Positions 17,254 through 24,270 of a DNA stretch of 64,000 nt are shown piece by piece. The notes below the pieces were generated by a model. That model ran no database searches and had not been told where the DNA came from. It worked only from the letters and a program-made list of their open reading frames with translations. The number at the start of each line of letters is the position of its first letter. The stretch's first letter is position 1. A program made the translations under genes and the position numbers. This DNA is from Rhizobium sp. BK418 (lineage in GTDB: Bacteria > Pseudomonadota > Alphaproteobacteria > Rhizobiales > Rhizobiaceae), in assembly GCF_004341105.1 (NCBI RefSeq), contig NZ_SLZK01000001.1, positions 1-64,000 on the forward strand, in the 5' to 3' direction.

Positions 17254-18192
17254 ATGGAATCGGTTCTCAGAAACCCGATGAGAGGCATTGCGCTGAAAGT
17301 CTCATCGGTCGTGGTCTTCCTGGCCATGCAGACATTCATCAAGCTGGCAGGGTCGGATATTCCGCCGGGGCAGGTGACTTTCTGTCGCTCCTTCTTCGCG
17401 CTCTTTCCGATTATGGCCTATCTCGGCTATCGCTATCAGCTGAGGTCTGCTTTCTATACTGCCAATCCGATCGGCCATCTGAAGCGCGGCACGCTCGGCA
17501 TCATCTCCATGGGCCTCGGTTTTTACGGGCTGCTGCATCTGCCGCTGCCGGAGGCGATCGCGCTTGGTTACGCCACGCCGCTCGTCGCCGTCATTTTCGC
17601 GGCCATCTTCCTGGGCGAGACGGTGCGCGTTTATCGCTGGAGTGCCGTCTGTTTCGGCATTGTCGGTGTCGCCATCATCTCCTGGCCGAAGCTCACACTG
17701 TTCCGGCAAGGCGGCATGGAAGCAGAACAGGCGGTCGGCGCGCTCTGCGTGCTGCTCTCCGCCGTTCTTGGTGGCATGGCAATGATCCAGGTGCGCCGCC
17801 TCGTCGAGGAAGAGAAGACGGCGACGATCGTGCTCTATTTCTCGATCACGGCGTCGGTCTTCTCCCTGGTGACCCTGCCATTCGGTTGGCTGTTGCTCGA
17901 CTGGTCTTCGGCTCTATTCCTGATCGCCGCCGGTTTCTGCGGTGGCGTCGCGCAGATCCTCCTGACCGAGAGCTACCGGCACGCGGATGTCTCCACCATC
18001 GCTCCCTTCGAATACAGCTCGATCCTGCTTGGCGGCATCGTCGCCTATTTTGTCTTCGACGACGTTCCGAGCAGCACCATGCTGCTCGGCACCATCATCG
18101 TGATTGCCGCCGGCATCTTCATCATCTACCGCGAGCATCAGCTTGGCCTTGAGCGGCGCGAAGCCCGAAAAGCCGGCACGCCACAATCTTGA
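17254..18192 (+). CDS. EamA/DMT-family transporter
   Basis: 312-residue drug/metabolite transporter with about ten predicted transmembrane helices in two EamA repeats (roughly 15-140 and 160-295). The second repeat includes the conserved helix pair ending SYRHADVSTIAPFEYSSILL, as in S-adenosylmethionine-uptake-like and amino-acid exporter members; the substrate is not predictable. The ATG at 17254 has a weak ribosome site. It is monocistronic, with long non-coding DNA on both sides. Confidence 0.88.
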   Translation: MESVLRNPMRGIALKVSSVVVFLAMQTFIKLAGSDIPPGQVTFCRSFFALFPIMAYLGYRYQLRSAFYTANPIGHLKRGTLGIISMGLGFYGLLHLPLPEAIALGYATPLVAVIFAAIFLGETVRVYRWSAVCFGIVGVAIISWPKLTLFRQGGMEAEQAVGALCVLLSAVLGGMAMIQVRRLVEEEKTATIVLYFSITASVFSLVTLPFGWLLLDWSSALFLIAAGFCGGVAQILLTESYRHADVSTIAPFEYSSILLGGIVAYFVFDDVPSSTMLLGTIIVIAAGIFIIYREHQLGLERREARKAGTPQS

Positions 18193-18315
18193 GTGGATAA
18201 GTTGCTATTGTCGTCGGTCTAGCCCATTCTTTGGTTGCGGAAATGTGACGGAGCGCCGGCTCTGCTTCGGCAAATAAAATCGTCAAATTGGCCCAAAAAA
18301 TCTCGGATACACACT

Positions 18316-18441
18316 AAAAATCGATTTTTATAGCGCGTAGATTGCAGAATTCCCCCGCGGGCCTCTCAAAAGAGTGTGGTATCACGAAATCTTGGGATTT
18401 CGCTTCTTGCAAAAATGTGGTTATGAAAGTGAATTACTTTC
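18316..18441. promoter_or_regulatory. Cluster of three AT-rich inverted repeats
   Basis: In the 350-bp spacer before the next gene lie a perfect 14-bp palindrome AAAAATCGATTTTT (18316-18329), GAAATC-TTGG-GATTTC (18386-18401) and GAAAGT-GAATT-ACTTTC (18425-18441). The last two share GAAA/TTTC arm ends. They may be binding sites for a regulator of the downstream gene; no known motif is recognised. The rest of 18193-18544 shows nothing else. Confidence 0.4.
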
Positions 18442-18544
18442 ATTTATTCAAAGTCGTGCATAATCGATAGGCCATAGATGCAGGGGAGTTTCAGCATCGC
18501 TGCTCCGAACGCTGGCTTGCGAGCGAGGGTTGAGGAAAAGCATT

Positions 18545-19414
18545 ATGGCGTTCACGGCAGAACAGCTGGCGCAGAACCCCGACTTTGTTATGAGCATTCG
18601 TTTTCTGGCCGGGCAAATGCGCGGCCTGTTCGATGCGGGGCCGCGGCTGGCGCGCCTGCTGGCCTCGCATCAACGCTGGCTGCTAACGCAGACGGCCTAT
18701 GCGCTGCATCTGGAACGCGATCCGCAGGACGCGACATCGGGTTTCACCGCGGTTCGGCTGACCGGCAAGATCACTGCTCATAAGGTGGCCAGCCGCAATA
18801 CCGTGCTCGCCTTCATCGAAGAACTCTTCACCTATCGCTTCATTGCCCACAGGCCCGGCGATGAGCGCCGCCGCCCTCGGCATTTCGAGCCGGCCGAAGT
18901 CAGCCATCAGGCGATGTTCGGCTGGCTGTTCTCCAATCTCGGTGCGCTTGATCTGCTCGACGGTGGAAACCGGGCGGCATTCCTGCAGGAAAATCCCACG
19001 CTTTTCCGGCAGATCCAGCCGCGTGTCGCCTATAACTGCCTTGAGGATACCAACTGGCGCGAACCGCCGGAGCAGGTGGCGATGTTCCTCTGGACGGAAG
19101 CGGGCGGCATGGTCATCGACCATTTCATGTCCCGGCTCGATCTAGAAGGAACCGATCCGACACGTCTGTTGGTCGGTAAGGTGGAGACCCGCTCTCTTGC
19201 CGGCGATTTCATGATGTCGCGCACGCATCTTCAACGGCTGCTCGCCAGGGGCGCGCAGCGCGGCTGCCTTGGCTGGTACGACGAGAAGAAGTCGCAGCTG
19301 TGGCTTTCGCGCGATTTCCTGAGGGAATATGTCGGCTGGCAGGCGATCAAGTTCGCTTATGTGGACGAAGCCTTCGAATGGGCAAAGGCGCAGTTTGAAA
19401 GCGCACGGTGCTGA
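18545..19414 (+). CDS. Protein of unknown function with possible C-terminal winged helix
   Basis: 289-residue soluble protein I do not recognise. The ATG at 18545 follows GAGG at 9 nt; a TTG at 18530 in the same frame is less likely. The N-terminal half is helical and arginine-rich. The C-terminal part (about 215-270; SRTHLQRLLARGAQRGCLGW, then a short basic wing) looks like a helix-turn-helix/winged-helix module. No signal peptide or TM helix. A transcriptional role is possible but unproven. It ends exactly where a convergent small frame ends. Confidence 0.75.
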   Translation: MAFTAEQLAQNPDFVMSIRFLAGQMRGLFDAGPRLARLLASHQRWLLTQTAYALHLERDPQDATSGFTAVRLTGKITAHKVASRNTVLAFIEELFTYRFIAHRPGDERRRPRHFEPAEVSHQAMFGWLFSNLGALDLLDGGNRAAFLQENPTLFRQIQPRVAYNCLEDTNWREPPEQVAMFLWTEAGGMVIDHFMSRLDLEGTDPTRLLVGKVETRSLAGDFMMSRTHLQRLLARGAQRGCLGWYDEKKSQLWLSRDFLREYVGWQAIKFAYVDEAFEWAKAQFESARC

Positions 19415-19561
19415 TCAAAGGGCGATGGCGCAAGCCAGAATCTTGACCTCGGGCGGCGTGTCGCAAAGCTCGCGCCGATATTCTTGCGCGGCACAGACGG
19501 CAGCGCGGATATGCTCGAAAGAGCCGATGTTGCGCAGCAGTGAAATCAGGATTGAAGACAT
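19415..19561 (-). CDS. Possible 48-residue protein
   Basis: Open frame of 48 codons reading MSSILISLLRNIGSF at its start and ending EVKILACAIAL, with a plausible amphipathic helical composition and two central cysteines. Its stop abuts the stop of the convergent upstream gene. No clear ribosome binding site is visible, and a terminator-like hairpin lies just upstream, so it would need its own promoter. It may be real but is weakly supported. Confidence 0.3.
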   Translation of the reverse strand: MSSILISLLRNIGSFEHIRAAVCAAQEYRRELCDTPPEVKILACAIAL

Positions 19562-19587
19562 CGGTCGATACGTCTGAAAATCGAAAA

Positions 19588-19606
19588 GGCAGGCGAACCG
19601 CCTGCC
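19588..19606 (-). terminator. Terminator of the 63-residue minus-strand gene
   Basis: Perfect 8-bp stem GGCAGGCG / CGCCTGCC with a 3-nt loop, followed on the minus strand by TTTT. It sits 21 bp beyond the stop of the small gene at 19627-19818. Confidence 0.7.
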
Positions 19607-19626
19607 GGATGATCATTTCGGAATAT

Positions 19627-19818
19627 TCAATATTCCTGGAAGTCCGCGAAGATAGCCGCCGGACGCGCGGTGCGACCGCTGATACCGGTACCGCGGGCGA
19701 TCATCTGTCCGTTTGTGGCAAAGCCGAAACGGCTGTAGCCCTGGGTGGTGCGAACTTGATCGCTTGCTTGGCGCAGGGTTTCAAACCCGCAATGTATAGG
19801 ACGAAAACGCATGCTCAT
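19627..19818 (-). CDS. Small hypothetical protein (63 residues)
   Basis: 63-residue basic protein starting MSMRFRPIHCGFETLRQASD and rich in Arg, Gly and Thr. AGGA lies 9 nt before the ATG, and a good intrinsic terminator follows, which together suggest an independent small transcription unit. No domain, signal peptide or membrane segment is recognised. A nearby strong GGAGGA abuts another ATG at 19837 that opens only an 18-codon frame. Confidence 0.5.
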   Translation of the reverse strand: MSMRFRPIHCGFETLRQASDQVRTTQGYSRFGFATNGQMIARGTGISGRTARPAAIFADFQEY

Positions 19819-19952
19819 GGCCTTGGTTCCTGTTCATTCCTCCCAAGACACGCCTTCTATATTGCAGTGCAGCATTGATTCTTCAAGGCACCCTGGCAGG
19901 ATGCAGCCATGCGTTTAATGCATGGGAAAATTCATAATATTTTCAAACTTGG

Positions 19953-20852
19953 CTAATTTGTAAGCAGAGACAGCTCTTTAAGTCTAGCCTTGAAAGCCAG
20001 CAGGTCGCTCCAGGCCAGCCGCTTATTGATGGGCGCGGTTAACAGGTCCTGCGGATGCAGGCTGGCAATGGCCGGAATGACCTGTTCTGCGACAGCGATC
20101 TCTTTCCACCGGCCGCGAAGCCCGTGAATCGTGTCATTATCGCCGAAGAAGAAGCGCGCCGTGTAGTTACCGAGCAGCAAAATGGCACGCGGCTCGGCCA
20201 GCGCGATCTGCCGCTCGATGAAGGGACGGCAGATTTCCGTCTCGGCCGCCGACGGCATGCGATTGCCCGGCGGACGCCAGGGAATGATCTGCGTCAGGAG
20301 AATGGCTGAGCGCTCGAGCCCGATCGAGGCCAGCATCTTGTCCAGCAACTGGCCCTGCCGGCCGGCGAAGGCCATGCCCTCGCGCTCGTCATCGGCACCC
20401 GGGGCCGGGCCGATTACCATGATGCCGCTCGCCGGATCGCCGCTTGCGAAGATGGTCGAGCGGGCGCTGTTCTTCAGGTTGCAGCCGTTGAAAGCTTCGA
20501 GCGCTGTTTTGAGTTCGGCAAGCGAGCGTGCGCTCTCGGCGGCGAACCGCGCCTGTTGCACGGCCTCGCTATCCGGTATTGCCGGCTGTACACGCGAGGC
20601 AGGCGCAGGAGCCGCAGCTGCGCGCTGTTGCGGCGCTGGAGGGGCAGGGCGGGCGGCTGCCTGCCTGTCCGGTTGCGGTTGTCTTTCTTGCTGTGTGGCA
20701 GGAGATGCCGCGCGACGTGCGGCCTTCATCGCCTCGAACTCGGCGAAACGATCGACCGGCTCTTCCTCTAGCAACCAGTCGACACCCGCCTCCGCATGGA
20801 AATGCAAAAGCGCTGCAAGTTCGGCCGGACTCAGGTCGTTTGCGGAGATCAT
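19953..20852 (-). CDS. Uracil-DNA glycosylase, family 4-like, with incomplete Fe-S site
   Basis: 299-residue DNA repair enzyme that removes uracil from DNA. Catalytic motifs are GPAPGADDEREG (water-activating loop), the GRQGQLLDKML segment, PWRPPGNRMP, and SLHP (motif B). The first about 100 residues are a low-complexity Ala/Pro/Gln linker. Family 4 enzymes usually bind a [4Fe-4S] cluster through four cysteines; only two cysteines exist in the whole protein (NGCNL and EICRP), so the canonical cluster cannot form. No neighbour suggests an operon. Confidence 0.88.
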   Translation of the reverse strand: MISANDLSPAELAALLHFHAEAGVDWLLEEEPVDRFAEFEAMKAARRAASPATQQERQPQPDRQAAARPAPPAPQQRAAAAPAPASRVQPAIPDSEAVQQARFAAESARSLAELKTALEAFNGCNLKNSARSTIFASGDPASGIMVIGPAPGADDEREGMAFAGRQGQLLDKMLASIGLERSAILLTQIIPWRPPGNRMPSAAETEICRPFIERQIALAEPRAILLLGNYTARFFFGDNDTIHGLRGRWKEIAVAEQVIPAIASLHPQDLLTAPINKRLAWSDLLAFKARLKELSLLTN

Positions 20853-20922
20853 GGCGGGACTTTAGCGGAGCGAAAACGGCAATGAAAGGGCGGGCAGAGC
20901 CGCCTGCATCCTTTCGGCCTTT

Positions 20923-20987
20923 ATTGCACAGTCCCCCGCCATTGTACGGTCCCCCACTATTGCACGGTCCCGACTATTGCACGGTCC
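20923..20987. repeat. Four degenerate 17-18 bp tandem repeats at the 3' end of the Hsp70-like gene
   Basis: Units with the core ATTGCACGGTCCC begin at 20923, 20941, 20959 and 20976. The last one contains the gene's final codons and stop (minus strand), so the stop-codon region appears to have been copied three times into the spacer. The first two copies differ from the others by one substitution each in the core. No function is evident. Confidence 0.75.
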
Positions 20988-22269
20988 ATTGACCGATGTC
21001 GTCACGTTCGCCAATCAGCGCCAGACCATGGGCGATGGAGAGCAGTTCGCCGCCCGTCTCGATCTTGTCCCTGTCGAAGCGCTCGGTGAAGATGCGCCGC
21101 ACCGCCGGCACGAAGGATGTGCCGCCGGTCAAAAACACTTTGTCGATGCCCGATGCATCCGTATTGGTCTTTTCCAGCACCTCGTCGAGTGCGCCTTCGA
21201 TGCGGGCAAGATCTTCAACGATCCAGCTTTCGAAATCGCTGCGCTTGATTGTGCGGTGGCCGCCGCGCCCGAGCGGAGCAAATTCGAAGGGCGCTTCTTC
21301 AGCGGAAGAGAGCGCCATCTTCGTTGCCGAGACCGCCTGATAGAGCGGATAGCCCTCGTCATGGTCGATGAGATCGACGAAGATTTCCAGCTTCTCCGGC
21401 TCCAGCGCCGTGCGCACCAGCTTCTTCAGGTCTTCGAACTCCCTTGATGTCTTGAAGATCGAAAGCTGGTTCCAGCGGCTGAAGCTTGCATAATAATTTG
21501 AGGGAACCTCAAGGATCTTGTCGAAGCTCTTGAAATGGCTGCCTTTGCCGATCTGCGGCGCGACGATGTTGTCGATCATGCGCGCGTCGAAATGGTCGCC
21601 GGCAACACCGACGCCCGAATGGCCGATCGGCGTCGCCGTCAGCTTGCCGGCCTTGGTCTCGAAGCGGATCAGCGAATAGTCGGTCGTACCGCCGCCGAAG
21701 TCGGCGACCAGAACGGTCGCATCGGACTTCAGGTTCTGCGCGAAGTAGAAAGCGGCGGCAACCGGCTCATAGACATAGTGAATTTCCGGAAAGCCGAAGC
21801 GCGTCAGCGCCTCGTTGTAGCGCTGAACGGCAAGCACCGGGTCCGGATTGGCACCGGCAAAGTGCACCGGACGACCGGCGATGATGCGGGTGACATCCGC
21901 AGGCCAGTTCTCGCCAGCATAATGGCGCAGGCGCCGGATGAAGATCTCCATCAGCTCTTCGAAGCTCTGCCGCTTGCCGAAGATGATCGTGCCCTGGAAG
22001 AGGGCGCTTGCCGCAAAGGTCTTGATCGACTGCAGGAAACGGCAGTCGCCGGGATTGTCGATGAACTGCTGGATTGCCGCATGCCCGGCCTCGACCTTCA
22101 GCGCAGACGCACCGAGCTGCGGATCCTTCATGAAGGAGAGCGCGGTGCGCATGCTGTCGGCCGTACCGGCGCTGCTGGTCAGCGATATGGAATGCGTATC
22201 AGCGCCGCCATCAGCAAGCGCGAGAACAGTATTGGTCGTGCCGAAGTCAAGCCCGAGCGCCTGTGCCAT
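20974..22269 (-). CDS. Hsp70-like ATPase (YegD type)
   Basis: 431-residue actin-fold ATPase resembling the nucleotide-binding domain of Hsp70, like E. coli YegD. Motifs: phosphate 1 LGLDFGTTNTVLALAD at the N-terminus, phosphate 2 VADFGGGTTDYSLIR, and adenosine site VFLTGGTSFVPAVRRIF. The substrate-binding domain of DnaK is absent, so it is unlikely to be a classical chaperone. I chose the ATG at 22269 (MAQALGLDFG) over the one at 22287 because the domain begins immediately. Monocistronic; its end carries a tandem repeat. Confidence 0.9.
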   Translation of the reverse strand: MAQALGLDFGTTNTVLALADGGADTHSISLTSSAGTADSMRTALSFMKDPQLGASALKVEAGHAAIQQFIDNPGDCRFLQSIKTFAASALFQGTIIFGKRQSFEELMEIFIRRLRHYAGENWPADVTRIIAGRPVHFAGANPDPVLAVQRYNEALTRFGFPEIHYVYEPVAAAFYFAQNLKSDATVLVADFGGGTTDYSLIRFETKAGKLTATPIGHSGVGVAGDHFDARMIDNIVAPQIGKGSHFKSFDKILEVPSNYYASFSRWNQLSIFKTSREFEDLKKLVRTALEPEKLEIFVDLIDHDEGYPLYQAVSATKMALSSAEEAPFEFAPLGRGGHRTIKRSDFESWIVEDLARIEGALDEVLEKTNTDASGIDKVFLTGGTSFVPAVRRIFTERFDRDKIETGGELLSIAHGLALIGERDDIGQWTVQ

Positions 22270-22334
22270 GGCCGTGCTCCCTATCAAATCTGTCGAAAAT
22301 CATTGAACCGGAGCAGATGCCCCGAAATACGAAA

Positions 22335-22354
22335 GGGCGCCGTTTTGCGCGCCC
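22335..22354 (-). terminator. Terminator of ampR
   Basis: GGGCGC / GCGCCC stem with an 8-nt loop containing TTTT on the plus strand, followed on the minus strand by TTTCGTATTT. It lies about 60 bp past the ampR stop. Confidence 0.55.
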
Positions 22355-22414
22355 CTGACATGTTGTGAGAGGCGCGTGATCGCACAGCACAAGGCGGAAA
22401 GCAACCCGTACCAA

Positions 22415-23305
22415 TCAGTTTCCGAGTTGCACGCGTGTCTCTTCCGCCATCCTGGATATCCACCTGCGAAACATCTCCATGGCAGGTGTAACGGAGCGGG
22501 ATTTGAGCCTCGTTAGCCAGTAGCTGCCCTTGGAAATCCAGATCGGAAACGGCTGTTCCAGTTCACCTGCCGCGAGCTGGCGGGAGAACATCAGGGGCGG
22601 TGCCAGCGCCACGCCGGCGCCCTGCAGCGCTGCCTCGATCATCAGCACCGAGGAATCGAAGACCATGCCGCGGATCGGCGGAGAGGTAACGCCAGCCTTC
22701 TCGAACCAGCCGGGCCATTCGTCGGCGCGGTAGGAGCGCAGCAAGGTCTGATGGGCGACATCCTCGGGAGAGGAGAGCTGGCGGGCGATCGAGGGGATGG
22801 AGAGCACCGAAAGTGGTGCTTCGAACAGGGCTTCGGCTTCTATGTCGTGCCAGGCGCCGTTGCCGAACTTGATTGTATAATCAAGCCCTTCGGCGGCGAT
22901 ATCAACGCGGTTGTTATTGGTCGAAAGCCTGAGGTCGATAAACGGATATTGTTCGCGAAAATCGGCAAGCCGCGGCAGGAGCCAGCCGACGGCCAGCGTG
23001 CCGACGGCGCCGAGCTTCAGCACTTCGCGCACATGGCCGCCCTCGAAGCGTTCCAGCATGCCGGCCATGCGATCGAAGGAGTCCTGCAGCGCCGGCAGAA
23101 GCGCCAGCCCTTCTTCGGTGATCATCAGCCCGCGCGGCAGGCGGCGGAACAGGCTGACGCCGAGACGCTGCTCCAGAAGCTTGACCTGATGGCTGACGGC
23201 CGCCTGCGTGACGCAGAGCTCGATGGCCGCCCTCGTGAAGGAAAGATGCCGCGCCGCCGCCTCGAAGGCGCGCAGCGAATTCAGCGGCAAATATGGTCGA
23301 ACCAT
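22415..23305 (-). CDS. ampR: AmpR-type LysR regulator
   Basis: 296-residue LysR-family regulator closely resembling AmpR, the muropeptide-sensing regulator of beta-lactamase genes. The N-terminal helix-turn-helix (LNSLRAFEAAARHLSFTRAA through AAVSHQVKLLEQRLG) and stretches such as STNNNRVDIAAEGLDYTIKF and MVFDSSVLMIEAALQGAGVA are AmpR hallmarks. In the known systems UDP-MurNAc-pentapeptide represses and anhydro-muropeptides activate. It is divergent from a class D beta-lactamase with 91 bp between starts, the classical ampR arrangement but with an OXA instead of an AmpC partner. Confidence 0.88.
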   Translation of the reverse strand: MVRPYLPLNSLRAFEAAARHLSFTRAAIELCVTQAAVSHQVKLLEQRLGVSLFRRLPRGLMITEEGLALLPALQDSFDRMAGMLERFEGGHVREVLKLGAVGTLAVGWLLPRLADFREQYPFIDLRLSTNNNRVDIAAEGLDYTIKFGNGAWHDIEAEALFEAPLSVLSIPSIARQLSSPEDVAHQTLLRSYRADEWPGWFEKAGVTSPPIRGMVFDSSVLMIEAALQGAGVALAPPLMFSRQLAAGELEQPFPIWISKGSYWLTRLKSRSVTPAMEMFRRWISRMAEETRVQLGN

Positions 23306-23396
23306 GGCAATGGCCTAATCTGATTTATGCCTGACCGGAAATATCGTCGTTTGATTGGGCCTTCCCCGCCAGCGTAGAAAGCTCAGGTCGAACCAT
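23306..23396. promoter_or_regulatory. ampR / beta-lactamase divergent promoter region
   Basis: A 91-bp spacer between the two divergent starts. By analogy with ampR-ampC it should hold one AmpR site overlapping the ampR promoter; the AT-rich stretch CTAATCTGATTTATGCC (from about 23313) is the best candidate. I cannot define the exact operator. Confidence 0.45.
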
Positions 23397-24233
23397 ATGG
23401 AGAAAAAAGTGGCTTTCGAAAGACTTCTTCTTCTTGGATTTTTCCTAACCATTACAGCAGTTTCCGCGGCCGTTGGGCCTGCCTATGCAGCCGATCCCAT
23501 TCGCTGCACGCTCATCATCGACGAGAAGACCGGTGACACGATCTACCGTCAAGGCAATTGCGATCAAGGCTTCTATCCGCAATCGACGTTCAAATTGCCT
23601 TTGGCCATGATGGGCTATGATTCCGGCATTCTCATCGACGAGCACAATCCGCTCTGGACATATGATCCGAAGCTGAAGCGACCCCCACGCGAACAGAAGG
23701 ATACCGACCCGACCATCTGGGAGCGTGATTCCATCGTCTGGTTCTCGCAGGCCCTGACCCGAAAGATCGGCAAGCGTGCCTTTGCGGATTACGTCAAGCG
23801 CTTCGGTTACGGCAATCAGGATGTCTCGGGCGGGCCCGGCGGTACGGATGGGCTCACCGAAGCCTGGCTGATGTCGTCGCTGAAGATTTCGGCCGAGGAT
23901 CAGGTGCGGTTCCTGCGCCGGTTCCGCACCGGCCGCCTGCCGATTTCGGAGCGCGCACAGCAGATGACCGAGGCGATCGTCCCGCATTTCCAGGCGGCCG
24001 ACGGCTGGAATATCCAGGGCAAGACAGGCTCCGGCTGGCTGCGTAATGCGGCCGGCAAGACCAATTACGAGCGGCCGCTCGGCTGGTTCGTCGGCTGGGC
24101 GACGAAGGGCGACAGACGGCTCATTTTTGCGAGACTCTATATCGCCAATCACCGCTACGCCGACAATCCCATCAGCTTCGAGACGCGGGATACGCTGATT
24201 GCGGATTTTCCAAAGCTGGTCGAAGGTCAGTGA
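23397..24233 (+). CDS. Class D (OXA-type) beta-lactamase
   Basis: 278-residue secreted serine beta-lactamase that hydrolyses penicillins and related antibiotics in the periplasm. Signal peptide about 1-31 (VGPAYA). Class D motifs: Ser63-x-x-Lys66 (STFK), Ser112-x-Val114 (SIV), Tyr138-Gly-Asn140 (YGN) and Lys209-Thr-Gly211 (KTG). Residues Trp154-161-type (EAWLMSSLKIS) follow as in OXA enzymes. The ATG at 23397 starts the signal peptide. It is probably controlled by the divergent AmpR. Codon use is like the neighbours and no mobile element is visible, so it looks resident, not recently acquired. Confidence 0.93.
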   Translation: MEKKVAFERLLLLGFFLTITAVSAAVGPAYAADPIRCTLIIDEKTGDTIYRQGNCDQGFYPQSTFKLPLAMMGYDSGILIDEHNPLWTYDPKLKRPPREQKDTDPTIWERDSIVWFSQALTRKIGKRAFADYVKRFGYGNQDVSGGPGGTDGLTEAWLMSSLKISAEDQVRFLRRFRTGRLPISERAQQMTEAIVPHFQAADGWNIQGKTGSGWLRNAAGKTNYERPLGWFVGWATKGDRRLIFARLYIANHRYADNPISFETRDTLIADFPKLVEGQ

Positions 24234-24238
24234 CATGA

Positions 24239-24262
24239 AAAGGGCGCCGGAGGGCGCCCTTT
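24239..24262. terminator. Bidirectional terminator
   Basis: 10-bp stem AAAGGGCGCC / GGCGCCCTTT with a GGAG loop between two convergent genes. A/T runs at the stem ends serve both directions: the beta-lactamase on plus, the RND permease on minus. Confidence 0.85.
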
Positions 24263-24270
24263 CTGTCTTC

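Noticed and set aside
16971..17342. 123-codon minus-strand frame overlapping the EamA transporter start
   Set aside because: Overlaps the start of a clear transporter gene on the other strand, has no ribosome site and no similarity to a known fold.
20923..20987. Possible CRISPR-like direct repeats
   Set aside because: Units are contiguous, without spacers, and begin inside a coding region; no cas genes are present. It is a simple tandem repeat.
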